From Campylobacter magnus (GTDB lineage Bacteria; Campylobacterota; Campylobacteria; Campylobacterales; Campylobacteraceae): a stretch of 64,000 nt of DNA. Made by a program: the position numbers and the translations under genes. The notes below the pieces were generated by a model. The model made no database searches, was not told the origin of the DNA, and was given only the letters and a program-made list of their open reading frames with translations. How positions within the stretch are numbered: position 1 is the first letter of the stretch; each line of letters starts with the position of its first letter. Location: positions 434,001 through 498,000 of the forward strand of contig NZ_JAQSLK010000001.1 of NCBI RefSeq assembly GCF_028649595.1, in the 5' to 3' direction. This document shows, piece after piece, positions 44,301 through 50,853 of this stretch.

Positions 44301-44445
44301 CTTGGTATTGTTCTTCTTTGCTAGCTTTGATTTGCTCGATTTTTTGTGGGTTTTGGTAGGTATTTTGGAATTCCTTGTATTTTTGCTCTAAAAGCTCTGC
44401 GTCAATGCTTTTAATGTATTTATCTAATACTGATTTTTGAAACAT
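41368..44445 (-). CDS. Type IIG restriction-modification enzyme
   Basis: A 1025-residue single-chain enzyme. The N-terminal PD-(D/E)XK-like nuclease has DGAIIIDSKVKCVIELKGT near residue 90. The central N6-adenine methylase has DPACGSGAFLNATL (motif I) near 435 and IVGNPPYVQLQ (motif IV) near 540. The C-terminal target-recognition domain ends in coiled coil. It cuts unmodified foreign DNA and methylates its own sites; the target sequence cannot be read off. It is upstream of the rlo genes on the same strand, 120 bp apart. It carries several in-frame genome repeats, unlike the rlo pair. Confidence 0.92.
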   Translation of the reverse strand: MFQKSVLDKYIKSIDAELLEQKYKEFQNTYQNPQKIEQIKASKEEQYQEGFLRDIFVNILGYTINPEPNYNLITEKRNESADKKDARKADGAIIIDSKVKCVIELKGTDTTDLAKIENQALGYKAHNAGCRYVVISNFEKLRFYIDDATDFVEFHLFTLDFKGFCELYTLLALAQITADIPAKIKELSLSREEQITKALYKDYTEFKNALFANLCEQNKDTDELELFSKSQKLLDRFLFIFFCEDKGLLPPNSMLGIIERFKKAKEIHIQIPLYDLIKQYFGWIDSGDESMDIFAYNGGLFKSDELLDRLKISDEILEFHCQKIANYDFDSDVSVDILGHIFEHSISEIESKKNELTGIKEQNKRKKDGVFYTPAYITKYIVESTLGTLCESKKAELGINENFTKSTKSKKEDKIKTLQAYREYLLGLKICDPACGSGAFLNATLKYLKTQHALLDELENALYGSQLDFSYYDDKILENNIYGVDINGESVEIAKLSLWLNTAKKGTKLSTLSGKIKCGNSLITELFDWQKEFPEVFENGGFDIIVGNPPYVQLQSMGQMSEVYSKCGFASYNKSADLYCLFYEQGTKLLKNHGFLGFIASNKWLKAKYGEGLRRFFISYTNPLLLIDFAGVKVFADAVVDPQILILRKEPYEKQTQICACKEITSDLENYVKQNSSFKEFSNSAWTFESNATAGILAKIDTFTPLKSLPIEIYRGILTGFNDAFYIDENTKNELIKKDAKSAELIKPLLRGRDIKAWNSSFELYMINTHNGLKSENLEPINIDDYPAIKEHLSQFYDKLEKRGDKGITPYNLRNCVYLKEFSKPKIVYPNMTAFYPFSYDENGYFTNDKSFILTAKDENISLKFLVAILNSKLAKLWIKSNCPELGVDGREIRKVYFENFGIPNISLEFQKELADLADIMIDLNAQFAKLTNNFWTLLKANYNVEKIPSALSEFYKLDFKEFLKISKIKVPLSEQGEVLEFFESFKAKCAELNSQLKATDERINTAVYKLYNLSDDEIKAVENS

Positions 44446-44509
44446 CTTTTGCCCTTACGATTTTTAGCTTGAATTCTAGCAAAAATTTAAAAAAATTTTT
44501 CAAAAACCC

Positions 44510-44540
44510 TTGACTTACACTTGGTGTAATGTTTTATAAT
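44510..44540 (+). promoter_or_regulatory. MerR-type promoter and operator, copy 2
   Basis: TTGACT-19 bp-TATAAT with the perfect dyad TTACAC-TTG-GTGTAA at 44515-44529, identical over 37 bp to the site at 37584-37620. It drives the alcohol dehydrogenase gene starting 28 bp downstream. Confidence 0.9.
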
Positions 44541-44567
44541 TTTTCATATCTTTTTAAAGGAGCAAAA

Positions 44568-45710
44568 ATGAATGAAATCAAAAATAAAGATCGTAGAGAT
44601 TTTCTAACAAAAGCAGCCGTTGCTGGCGTAGCAATCGGTGCTGGCACAAATCTTTTTGGCGCAGCGAATAAGCCAAATATCGCTTGTAAAGGTTGGGCGG
44701 CTTTTGATGAGAGTGGTGAGTTGAGGCCGTGGAGATTTGAGCGTAGAGCTGTGGGCGATGATGATATCTTAATAGAAGTGATGGCTACTAGTATCTGCCA
44801 TAGTGATATACACACAGAGCTAGGGCATTGGGGTAAGCAAATCTATCCACAAGTACCTGGCCATGAGATAGTAGGTCTCGTGCGTGAAGTGGGTAAAAAT
44901 GTCAAAAACTTCAAAATCGGTGACCGGGCTGGTGTAGGCTGTATGGTGGATAACACAGATATCGCTACGGCTGGGAGCGAGGAGCAATACAGCAAAAATA
45001 CGATTTTTACCTACGGGTATCCATATCCTAAAGAGCCTACTGGTATAAGTCAAGGCGGATATAGCGATTATTTTGTTGTAAATTCGCATTTTGCTATCCA
45101 TATCCCAAATGAGCTTAGCTGGGATGAGGCTGCACCGCTAATGTGCGCTGGAATCACCACCTACTCACCTATAATGAAATATATGAAAAAAGGTGATAAT
45201 GTAGCAATCATCGGTATTGGTGGCCTAGGGCACCTTGGGATTAAAATTGCTATTGCTAAGGGCGCGAAAGTAACGGCATTTACTACGACTGAGAGCAAAA
45301 TCAAAGATATAGAGAGCTGGGGCGCAAAAGCCGTGCTAGTAAAAAGTAGCGATGATTTAGCGCCGTTTAGGGCTAAATTTGATTTTGCGCTTAGCACTAT
45401 TCCTTATGAATTTGAGATGGAGCCATATATTGCGATGGTTAAGCCTTTTGGCAATTTCACTCTAGTTGGTATGCCTATAAATTTCAGCCAAAAAACCCAA
45501 ACCTTAAATCTAGCTAGTACAAAAGTAAATTTAAATGCTAGTTTAATTGGCGGTATGAAAGAGACTGCGGAAATGGCTGAGTTCTGCGCTAAAGCTGGAG
45601 TTCGCCCAAATATAGTAAAAATCACTGGCGAACAGATAAATCAAGCTTGGCGTGATGTAGTAGCAAAAAGAGCTAGATATCGCTTCGTGATCGATCCAAA
45701 GAGCTTTTAG
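44568..45710 (+). CDS. Tat-exported zinc alcohol dehydrogenase homologue
   Basis: A 380-residue MDR/CAD-type protein. DRRDFLTKAAVAGVAIGAG (residues 8-26) is a twin-arginine signal, so export to the periplasm is predicted. The catalytic zinc residues are present (Cys77 in SICHSD, His99-Glu100 in VPGHE, later Cys in PLMCAG), and GIGGLGHLG is the Rossmann motif. The four structural-zinc cysteines usual after GVGC are missing (GVGCMVDNTDIATAGSEEQY). The substrate is unknown; the family oxidises or reduces alcohols and aldehydes with NADP. AAAGGAG precedes the ATG at 44568. It is under MerR control with mdaB. Confidence 0.88.
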   Translation: MNEIKNKDRRDFLTKAAVAGVAIGAGTNLFGAANKPNIACKGWAAFDESGELRPWRFERRAVGDDDILIEVMATSICHSDIHTELGHWGKQIYPQVPGHEIVGLVREVGKNVKNFKIGDRAGVGCMVDNTDIATAGSEEQYSKNTIFTYGYPYPKEPTGISQGGYSDYFVVNSHFAIHIPNELSWDEAAPLMCAGITTYSPIMKYMKKGDNVAIIGIGGLGHLGIKIAIAKGAKVTAFTTTESKIKDIESWGAKAVLVKSSDDLAPFRAKFDFALSTIPYEFEMEPYIAMVKPFGNFTLVGMPINFSQKTQTLNLASTKVNLNASLIGGMKETAEMAEFCAKAGVRPNIVKITGEQINQAWRDVVAKRARYRFVIDPKSF

Positions 45711-45761
45711 CTTTTTTTAAATTAGCGAAATTTTGCTAAAATTCCGCAAAAAGGAGTAAAA

Positions 45762-46337
45762 ATGAAAGTATTAATTTTAGATGGCGGTAAAAATTTTGGT
45801 AGTAGCGGTGGCAAGCTAAGCACCTTGCTTTGTGATGTAGCAAGCGAAGAGCTACAAGCCAAAGGACACGAGGTGCTACGTACAAAAATAGACGATGGCT
45901 ACGACATAGAAACTGAGGTAAAAAAGGTGCTGGACGCAGATGCTATAATCTGGCAATATCCTGGCTGGTGGATGAGTGAGCCTTGGATAGTAAAAAAATA
46001 CCTTGATGAAGTTTTCATGGCAGCAGCAGCAAGCCTGCTAAAAAGCGATGGCAGGCACGCAAGCGACCCTGAGCACGGATATGGCACAGGCGGACTTGCT
46101 ATAAATAAAAAATACATGATAAGCACTACCTGGAATGCACCAATTACGGCCTTTAATGATAAAAATGAGTTTTTTGAGGGGTGTGGGTGCGATGGTGTAA
46201 CCTTCGCTATGCATAAGGCAATGGCATTTTGTGGTATGAAAGCACTGCCTAGTTTCATCTGTAATGATGTGGTAAAAAATCCAAAAGTAGATGAGTATGT
46301 AAATGCGTATAGAGCGCATATAAGAGCAAATTTTTAA
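45762..46337 (+). CDS. mdaB: MdaB-like NAD(P)H quinone reductase
   Basis: A 191-residue flavodoxin-fold protein: ILDGGKNFGSSGGKLSTLLCDVA (FMN phosphate site), IIWQYPGWWMSEPWIVKKYLDEVF and GYGTGGLAINKKYMISTTWNAP. It reduces quinones by two electrons with FAD/FMN, limiting semiquinone and oxidative damage; H. pylori MdaB is the model. It has its own AAAAAGGAG ribosome site 51 bp after the alcohol dehydrogenase and presumably the same transcript. Its presence supports an electrophile or quinone stress role for the MerR regulon. Confidence 0.92.
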   Translation: MKVLILDGGKNFGSSGGKLSTLLCDVASEELQAKGHEVLRTKIDDGYDIETEVKKVLDADAIIWQYPGWWMSEPWIVKKYLDEVFMAAAASLLKSDGRHASDPEHGYGTGGLAINKKYMISTTWNAPITAFNDKNEFFEGCGCDGVTFAMHKAMAFCGMKALPSFICNDVVKNPKVDEYVNAYRAHIRANF

Positions 46338-46344
46338 GCTAAGA

Positions 46345-46390
46345 GAATTCTAGAATTCCCTAGGGAATTCTAGAATTCTAGAATTCCTTA
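46345..46390. repeat. Repeat cluster at the left end of the inverted-repeat region
   Basis: GAATTCTAGAATTCCCTAGGGAATTCTAGAATTC followed by one further unit. Its right part is included in the perfect left arm of the inverted repeat. Confidence 0.85.
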
Positions 46391-46480
46391 AACGCTAGGG
46401 TCAGTCCCTATAAATACAGATAGTTTTTTATGCGAACTAAAATCATTTATATTTGGCAACTTCACATTAGGCAAAGACTT
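46379..46480 (+). repeat. Left arm of a 102-bp perfect inverted repeat
   Basis: It is the exact reverse complement of 48027-48128, checked base by base. It carries, on the minus strand, the last third of the dba coding sequence (KSLPNVKLPNINDFSSHKK...), which is out of place here and replaces the start of dsbI. Confidence 0.93.
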
Positions 46481-47104
46481 AATAAATAAAATCTCAAATT
46501 GGCAAGATACAAGGACGCCTTGGATTATAATGGTGATAATTAGCGCAGGGCTTGTCGTCACCTCGCATTCGTTTTTCCAAAACTACTTATATATGCACCC
46601 TTGCGAGTAGTGCGTTTATATACACTTTGCTTTTTTATGTATGACATTAGGAGGCACGTTAGCTGGCATTAGCCCTAAAAATATCATCTTAAAGCCAATT
46701 GCTTATGCTCTAAGCTTTCGGGGCGCGATTTTAGGTATTATGTATAGCTTAAAATTAGATAAAATCTATAAAGCTGCGCGTGGTGATGACCCTTTTGGCG
46801 TGCAAGGCTGCTTAATTCAGCCGCGCTATCCATTTAATCTACCACTTCATGAGTGTGCTTTGATTGGTTTTTGCCAACAGGGGATTGCGGATATGATAAT
46901 CCTGTGGTGCCTGATGGCGCTGCGCTTGATGCCTTGCAACGCTATTTTATAGATATATATAGTGATGGCTGGTATTTAGTGCCTTCTATTAAGTTTATGA
47001 ATATGCCGCAATGCACACTTTTAGGCTTTGGTGTTTGTTTTATAGTGCTTGTAGCTATGCTAGCATGCTATATTATCACCAAATTTAAACCTAAAAAAGC
47101 CTAA
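46478..47104 (+). pseudogene. dsbI: dsbI pseudogene
   Basis: Conceptual reading LINKISNWQDTRTPWIIM, then YMHPCE*CVYIHFAF, NPKNIILKPIAYALSF, DDPFGVQGC, DWFLPTGDCGYDNPVVPDG and YSDGWYLVPSIKF clearly matches Campylobacter DsbI, a five-helix quinone-linked disulfide oxidase. There are three lesions: the start codon is lost at the inverted-repeat junction, an in-frame TAG lies between the CxxC cysteines (46608-46610), and there is a frameshift near 46855. It is therefore not functional. Its usual partner dba is intact 800 bp away. The protein at 28333-28935 may supply the function. Confidence 0.88.
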
Positions 47105-47214
47105 AATCTATTATGCTCATCTTAGAAACAATCTAAAAGATTGATTTAATAATTTTACAAAAATTTAATAAAAACAAGCTACTATTACAAACATTTAAAT
47201 TAAAAGGAAAAACA

Positions 47215-47802
47215 ATGAAAAACCATCTTTTACTTGCAAATAACGCCCTTGATGCTAATGCTACTGTCGCAAGCCCGCTAAATCAAAACGCGCAAGGTCT
47301 TTTTGGCTTTAATAAAATGGCTTTGTTTGATTACGACTTAGATGATATGATAGAGTATGCAGCTCTTAACTCGCTTTTTGCTAATGCTGGCGCTGCAAAT
47401 GCAGGATTTGCTAATCCGCTTTTTGGCAATCAGCTTTTTGCTAATAACGGCGCAAATATTTTCTCTCAAATATCTGCTTTATATAATGCAGATTTTTCAC
47501 AGCTACAAACTAATAGCGCTCAAAGTCCGTTAAATCAAAACGCGCAAGGTCTTTTTGGCTTTAATAAAATGGCTTTGTTTGATTACGACTTAGATGATAT
47601 GATAGAAAATGCAGCTCTTAGCTCGCTTTTTGCTAATAATGCTAATACGCAGCTATTTTCTACAAATGCCCTAAATAACGCCTTTATGATGGAAGCTTAT
47701 GAAGACTTTTATGATGATATGAAAGATTACTATAAAATAGGTCTTTTAAACAAGCAAGATGCGCAAGGCGGCATGCAAGGCTTATTTTTTATAGATGATT
47801 GA
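47215..47802 (+). CDS. Unrecognised Asn/Ala/Phe-rich protein with internal duplication
   Basis: A 195-residue acidic protein. A block of about 38 residues (NQNAQGLFGFNKMALFDYDL, then DDMIE.AAL.SLFAN) occurs twice, at 22-57 and 106-141; the DNA copies (47272-47386 and 47524-47638) differ at only a few bases, so the duplication is recent or conserved by conversion. Between them lies an NPLFGNQLFANNG linker, and the tail is Asp/Tyr-rich (YEDFYDDMKDYY). There is no signal peptide or known domain. AAAAGGAAAAAC precedes the ATG. It lies inside the inverted-repeat segment between dead dsbI and dba. Confidence 0.75.
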   Translation: MKNHLLLANNALDANATVASPLNQNAQGLFGFNKMALFDYDLDDMIEYAALNSLFANAGAANAGFANPLFGNQLFANNGANIFSQISALYNADFSQLQTNSAQSPLNQNAQGLFGFNKMALFDYDLDDMIENAALSSLFANNANTQLFSTNALNNAFMMEAYEDFYDDMKDYYKIGLLNKQDAQGGMQGLFFIDD

Positions 47803-47900
47803 TGCCTTTTTACTAGCGGATTTTTTGCTAGGATATACTTAGATGCGGCGCGGATTATTTACGCGCCCACACCTTACACTTATAAATATCTGGTTTTAGT

Positions 47901-48119
47901 TTGAATTTGCAAAGCGCCCTTTTTCTTGGAATTACTTTTTTTACCGCTGCCGCAAGCTTCATTGTACTAGCGCGAGCTGAATGCTTTGAATTTGCAAAAG
48001 GGGCTTTTCTTGGAATTAAAAAGGCAAAGTCTTTGCCTAATGTGAAGTTGCCAAATATAAATGATTTTAGTTCGCATAAAAAACTATCTGTATTTATAGG
48101 GACTGACCCTAGCGTTTAA
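47901..48119 (+). CDS. dba: Dba, small membrane partner of DsbI
   Basis: A 72-residue protein from a TTG start: NLQSALFLGITFFTAAASFIVLARAECFEFAKG, one membrane helix followed by a basic tail. It matches the short Campylobacter protein Dba encoded with and translationally coupled to dsbI. The last 93 bp of the gene lie in the right arm of the inverted repeat. No dsbI follows; instead a convergent MFS gene begins after a repeat. An alternative later start exists, but TTG with TAGTTTGA upstream gives the family length. Confidence 0.78.
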   Translation: MNLQSALFLGITFFTAAASFIVLARAECFEFAKGAFLGIKKAKSLPNVKLPNINDFSSHKKLSVFIGTDPSV

Positions 48120-48128
48120 GGAATTCTA
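48027..48128 (-). repeat. Right arm of the 102-bp perfect inverted repeat
   Basis: It covers the 3' part of dba, its stop codon and the first 9 bp of the following GGAATTCTA repeat. Beyond the arms, both sides continue into similar but not identical palindrome copies. Confidence 0.93.
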
Positions 48129-48159
48129 AAATTCCCTAGGGAATTCTAGAATTTTAGAG

Positions 48160-49356
48160 TTAAAAATACCTGCGCCTTACCCATGCGTAGTAAAACGAGC
48201 CCAATATAAAAAGCACGCCGATAAAGCCGGTGATAACTGGCAGGCTAAACCCAAGCTCAAAAGCAAGCCCTACCCCAGATGCTACAAGCGAGGCTACGAT
48301 AAAAAAGACCATATCGTTATAAGCTACGATGCGTCCGTAAAATGCGCTATCGCAGGTATTTTGAAGGCGAGTGAAGGTGTAGCTCCAAATGCTATTGCAA
48401 AAAAATGCTGCTAAGAAAATGCCTAGTAAGCTCGTGTAAAAATTACTCTCTAAACATGCCCAGAGCATTATACAAAGCCCTTGAAATGCTAAAAAATAAA
48501 TCATATTTTTCTCACTTACAAAGCGTGAGAGTAGAACTGGCCCCACGCACAGCGCAAAGGCTCTGGCTGTGTTTAAAAAGCCAATAGCAAGAGCGACGCT
48601 CAAAATGCCCTTATATTTATAATCTACAAGCAAAGCCACGATAGTATCGTAAGCAAAAAGCCCAACTAATGCGTGTAAGAAAATAAGGTGTAAAATCACA
48701 GGCTTTGATTTTATGTAATAAAAAGTCTGCGTAAACATTTTTAGAGCGCCGGTGGCGGCGTTTTGTAAGGCAGGCTCTCTAAAACGGGTGCCAAAAAGTA
48801 TAAAAATACCGACGCAATAAAGCGCAAAATCAAAAAGAAAACTAGCCTTAATGCCGTAAAAATGCACAAAAATCCCAGCAAGCCCCATGCCAGCTGTGTA
48901 TGAAAAAGCAAAAATCATTGAGTGAATTTCGTTTGCGATGATAAGATGTGGTTTTGCTAGCAGGCTTGGCAGCAGGCTCATTTCGGTTTGAAAAAACAGC
49001 GTCCCCACACCCATACGAATAAAAATCAGCGCCATAAGTAACCACAAAAAATCCAAGCTATCAATTAACAAAAGTGCTAGCACGCTAAGGGCTTCTGTAA
49101 ACATGAGAACTAGCATTAGCGTGCGTTTTGGAAGCTTGTCAATGATAATGCCGTTAAATGGCGCAAGCACAATACTAGGCAAAAACGCCATCATTGCAGC
49201 CAGCGAGAGTGCCCAGACTGGGGCTTTTAGCTCTATTAGCAAGGTAAAAATGCCAGTGTGAGAAAACCACGCGCCAAAATAGCAAATGAGCTGAACGGCA
49301 CTAAGGCGCGCTAAGGCGTGATTATAGCGAAGTAAGGCAAGGTATTTTAGTAGCAT
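48160..49356 (-). CDS. MFS transporter
   Basis: A 398-residue protein with about 12 hydrophobic segments. IIDKLPKRTLMLVLMF near residue 75 is the MFS loop 2-3 motif, and FYGRIVAYNDMVFF near 335 resembles the loop of MFS_3 members. The family includes drug and metabolite exporters; the substrate is unknown. TTTTTAATTTTTC around the start gives a poor ribosome site. It faces dba convergently and lies downstream of the glycosyltransferase array on the same strand. Confidence 0.85.
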   Translation of the reverse strand: MLLKYLALLRYNHALARLSAVQLICYFGAWFSHTGIFTLLIELKAPVWALSLAAMMAFLPSIVLAPFNGIIIDKLPKRTLMLVLMFTEALSVLALLLIDSLDFLWLLMALIFIRMGVGTLFFQTEMSLLPSLLAKPHLIIANEIHSMIFAFSYTAGMGLAGIFVHFYGIKASFLFDFALYCVGIFILFGTRFREPALQNAATGALKMFTQTFYYIKSKPVILHLIFLHALVGLFAYDTIVALLVDYKYKGILSVALAIGFLNTARAFALCVGPVLLSRFVSEKNMIYFLAFQGLCIMLWACLESNFYTSLLGIFLAAFFCNSIWSYTFTRLQNTCDSAFYGRIVAYNDMVFFIVASLVASGVGLAFELGFSLPVITGFIGVLFILGSFYYAWVRRRYF

Positions 49357-49375
49357 TTTTTCTCTTTTTTATTAT

Positions 49376-49496
49376 ATGAATTCTAGAATTCCTAAGGTTT
49401 TTTAAACATTTTGCTAAGGAATTCTAGATTTTTTTTAGAAATTCTAGATTTTTTAAGGAATTCTAGATTTTTATTTAGGAATTCTAGAATTCCTTA
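49376..49496. repeat. Repeat cluster between the MFS gene and the first glycosyltransferase
   Basis: Four GGAATTCTAGATTTTTT units in tandem and two full palindromes. Each unit is followed by a T-run, so in the plus direction it would form a series of weak hairpin terminators. Confidence 0.87.
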
Positions 49497-50771
49497 TAGC
49501 CCAGCCCTTCTTTTCATCTCAGTTATCATTATGTCAGCACATTTTTCCCAGCTAAATAATTTAGCTCGCTCTAAGCCTTTTTTTGAGTTTTCTTGTCTTA
49601 AATTTTCATTATAGTAGTAGCTTTCATAAGCTTTTATATGAGCTTCGTCATCGTCATAGTCTATCATTATGCCAGCTTGCCCTGCTACTTCTGGTAGGCT
49701 TGAGTTATTACTTGTTATTACAGGTGTACCACAGCTCATAGCTTCTAGTGGTGGTAAGCCAAAGCCTTCGTAAGCAGATGTATAGACAAAGAAAAGTGCG
49801 CCTGAGTATAGTGCTGCTTGATCACTATCATCTACATAGCCTATTTTAAGAATTTTAGATTTTATATTTTCATCTAAAGAACCTATTTCATTTTCTAGCT
49901 TTTCAATAAAAGCATCCCAGTGAGCTCCACCTAGAACAAATACTAAATCATCTATATTATTTTTGCTAATAAAATTAGCAAAACATTTTACTGCTCTAAT
50001 TAGATTTTTTCTAGGCTCTAGTGTACAAAGTGAAAATATATATTTTTTATTTTCTGGGATATTATATTTTTTTCTAGCTCTCGCAATTTCATCAGCATTT
50101 GCTGGTTTAAATCTTTCATCACAAGCTAGTGGGGTTACTATTATGTTTTCAGGTTTTAAGTGTGGGAGGTGCTTTAAAAAATCAGTCTTGGTGTAAGCGG
50201 AGTTGGCAAAGCAGATATCATCCGTTCCTAAACTCTTGCAAAGTTCAAAAAACCAAGCATTATCTGGGGAATTTTTATACTCAGTAAAAATGAGTGGAAT
50301 AGTGTCGTGTATAAAAATACAATTATTTATATTCCTATATTTATGAGGAACGGCAAAAATCGGAGAGAAGAAAAACTCGTCATTGCTTATTTTTTTAATA
50401 TTTTTTTCTGCACACATTGAGTTTAAATTTTTATCCTTAGGAATAAATTTTTTAATTAAAATAGTCAAACGATGGGCAAAACTTTGCGGAAGTAAGCTAA
50501 GAAATTTTTTAGCTAAGCGTTTATAAAATGGTGCTGGTAGCACAATATCACTTTCAAACTCGCAAGGCAGATTGTGAGCATTAGCATAAGTTTTAAGATT
50601 TTTCAAAACCAAATCTCGATCATTTTCACGGCAAAACAGTTTGAGTTCTATTTCCTCTTTTTGCATAAATTCTATAAGCAAAGCTCTAGCCACACTGAAA
50701 ATACCAGATTTTATATTATTTCGTACATTTGCTATAATGGTAACATCAAAAATTACTTTTATTTTACTCAT
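49494..50771 (-). CDS. GT4-type glycosyltransferase, copy 1
   Basis: A 425-residue GT-B enzyme. The N-terminal half (acceptor side; VIFDVTIIANVRNNIKSGIF) is unique to this copy. From [15 protein letters not shown] (about residue 188) to the end it is almost identical to the next two genes; this half holds the donor site ([23 protein letters not shown] with the E-x7-E pair, [15 protein letters not shown]). It transfers a sugar from a nucleotide donor, probably to a surface glycan. No signal or membrane segment. It is the last of three tandem copies downstream of trpA. Confidence 0.9.
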   Translation of the reverse strand: MSKIKVIFDVTIIANVRNNIKSGIFSVARALLIEFMQKEEIELKLFCRENDRDLVLKNLKTYANAHNLPCEFESDIVLPAPFYKRLAKKFLSLLPQSFAHRLTILIKKFIPKDKNLNSMCAEKNIKKISNDEFFFSPIFAVPHKYRNINNCIFIHDTIPLIFTEYKNSPDNAWFFELCKSLGTDDICFANSAYTKTDFLKHLPHLKPENIIVTPLACDERFKPANADEIARARKKYNIPENKKYIFSLCTLEPRKNLIRAVKCFANFISKNNIDDLVFVLGGAHWDAFIEKLENEIGSLDENIKSKILKIGYVDDSDQAALYSGALFFVYTSAYEGFGLPPLEAMSCGTPVITSNNSSLPEVAGQAGIMIDYDDDEAHIKAYESYYYNENLRQENSKKGLERAKLFSWEKCADIMITEMKRRAGL

Positions 50772-50853
50772 TTTTCACCTTTTGCTTATAAAAATATATC
50801 TAGAATTCCTTAGAGTCTATTTTAGAATTCCCTAGAGTTTGCTCTAGAATTCC

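Noticed and set aside
46600-46625. Recoding of the stop in the dsbI CxxC
   Set aside because: The codon is TAG, not TGA, at a position normally not cysteine, and the gene also lacks a start and has a frameshift, so it is a pseudogene.
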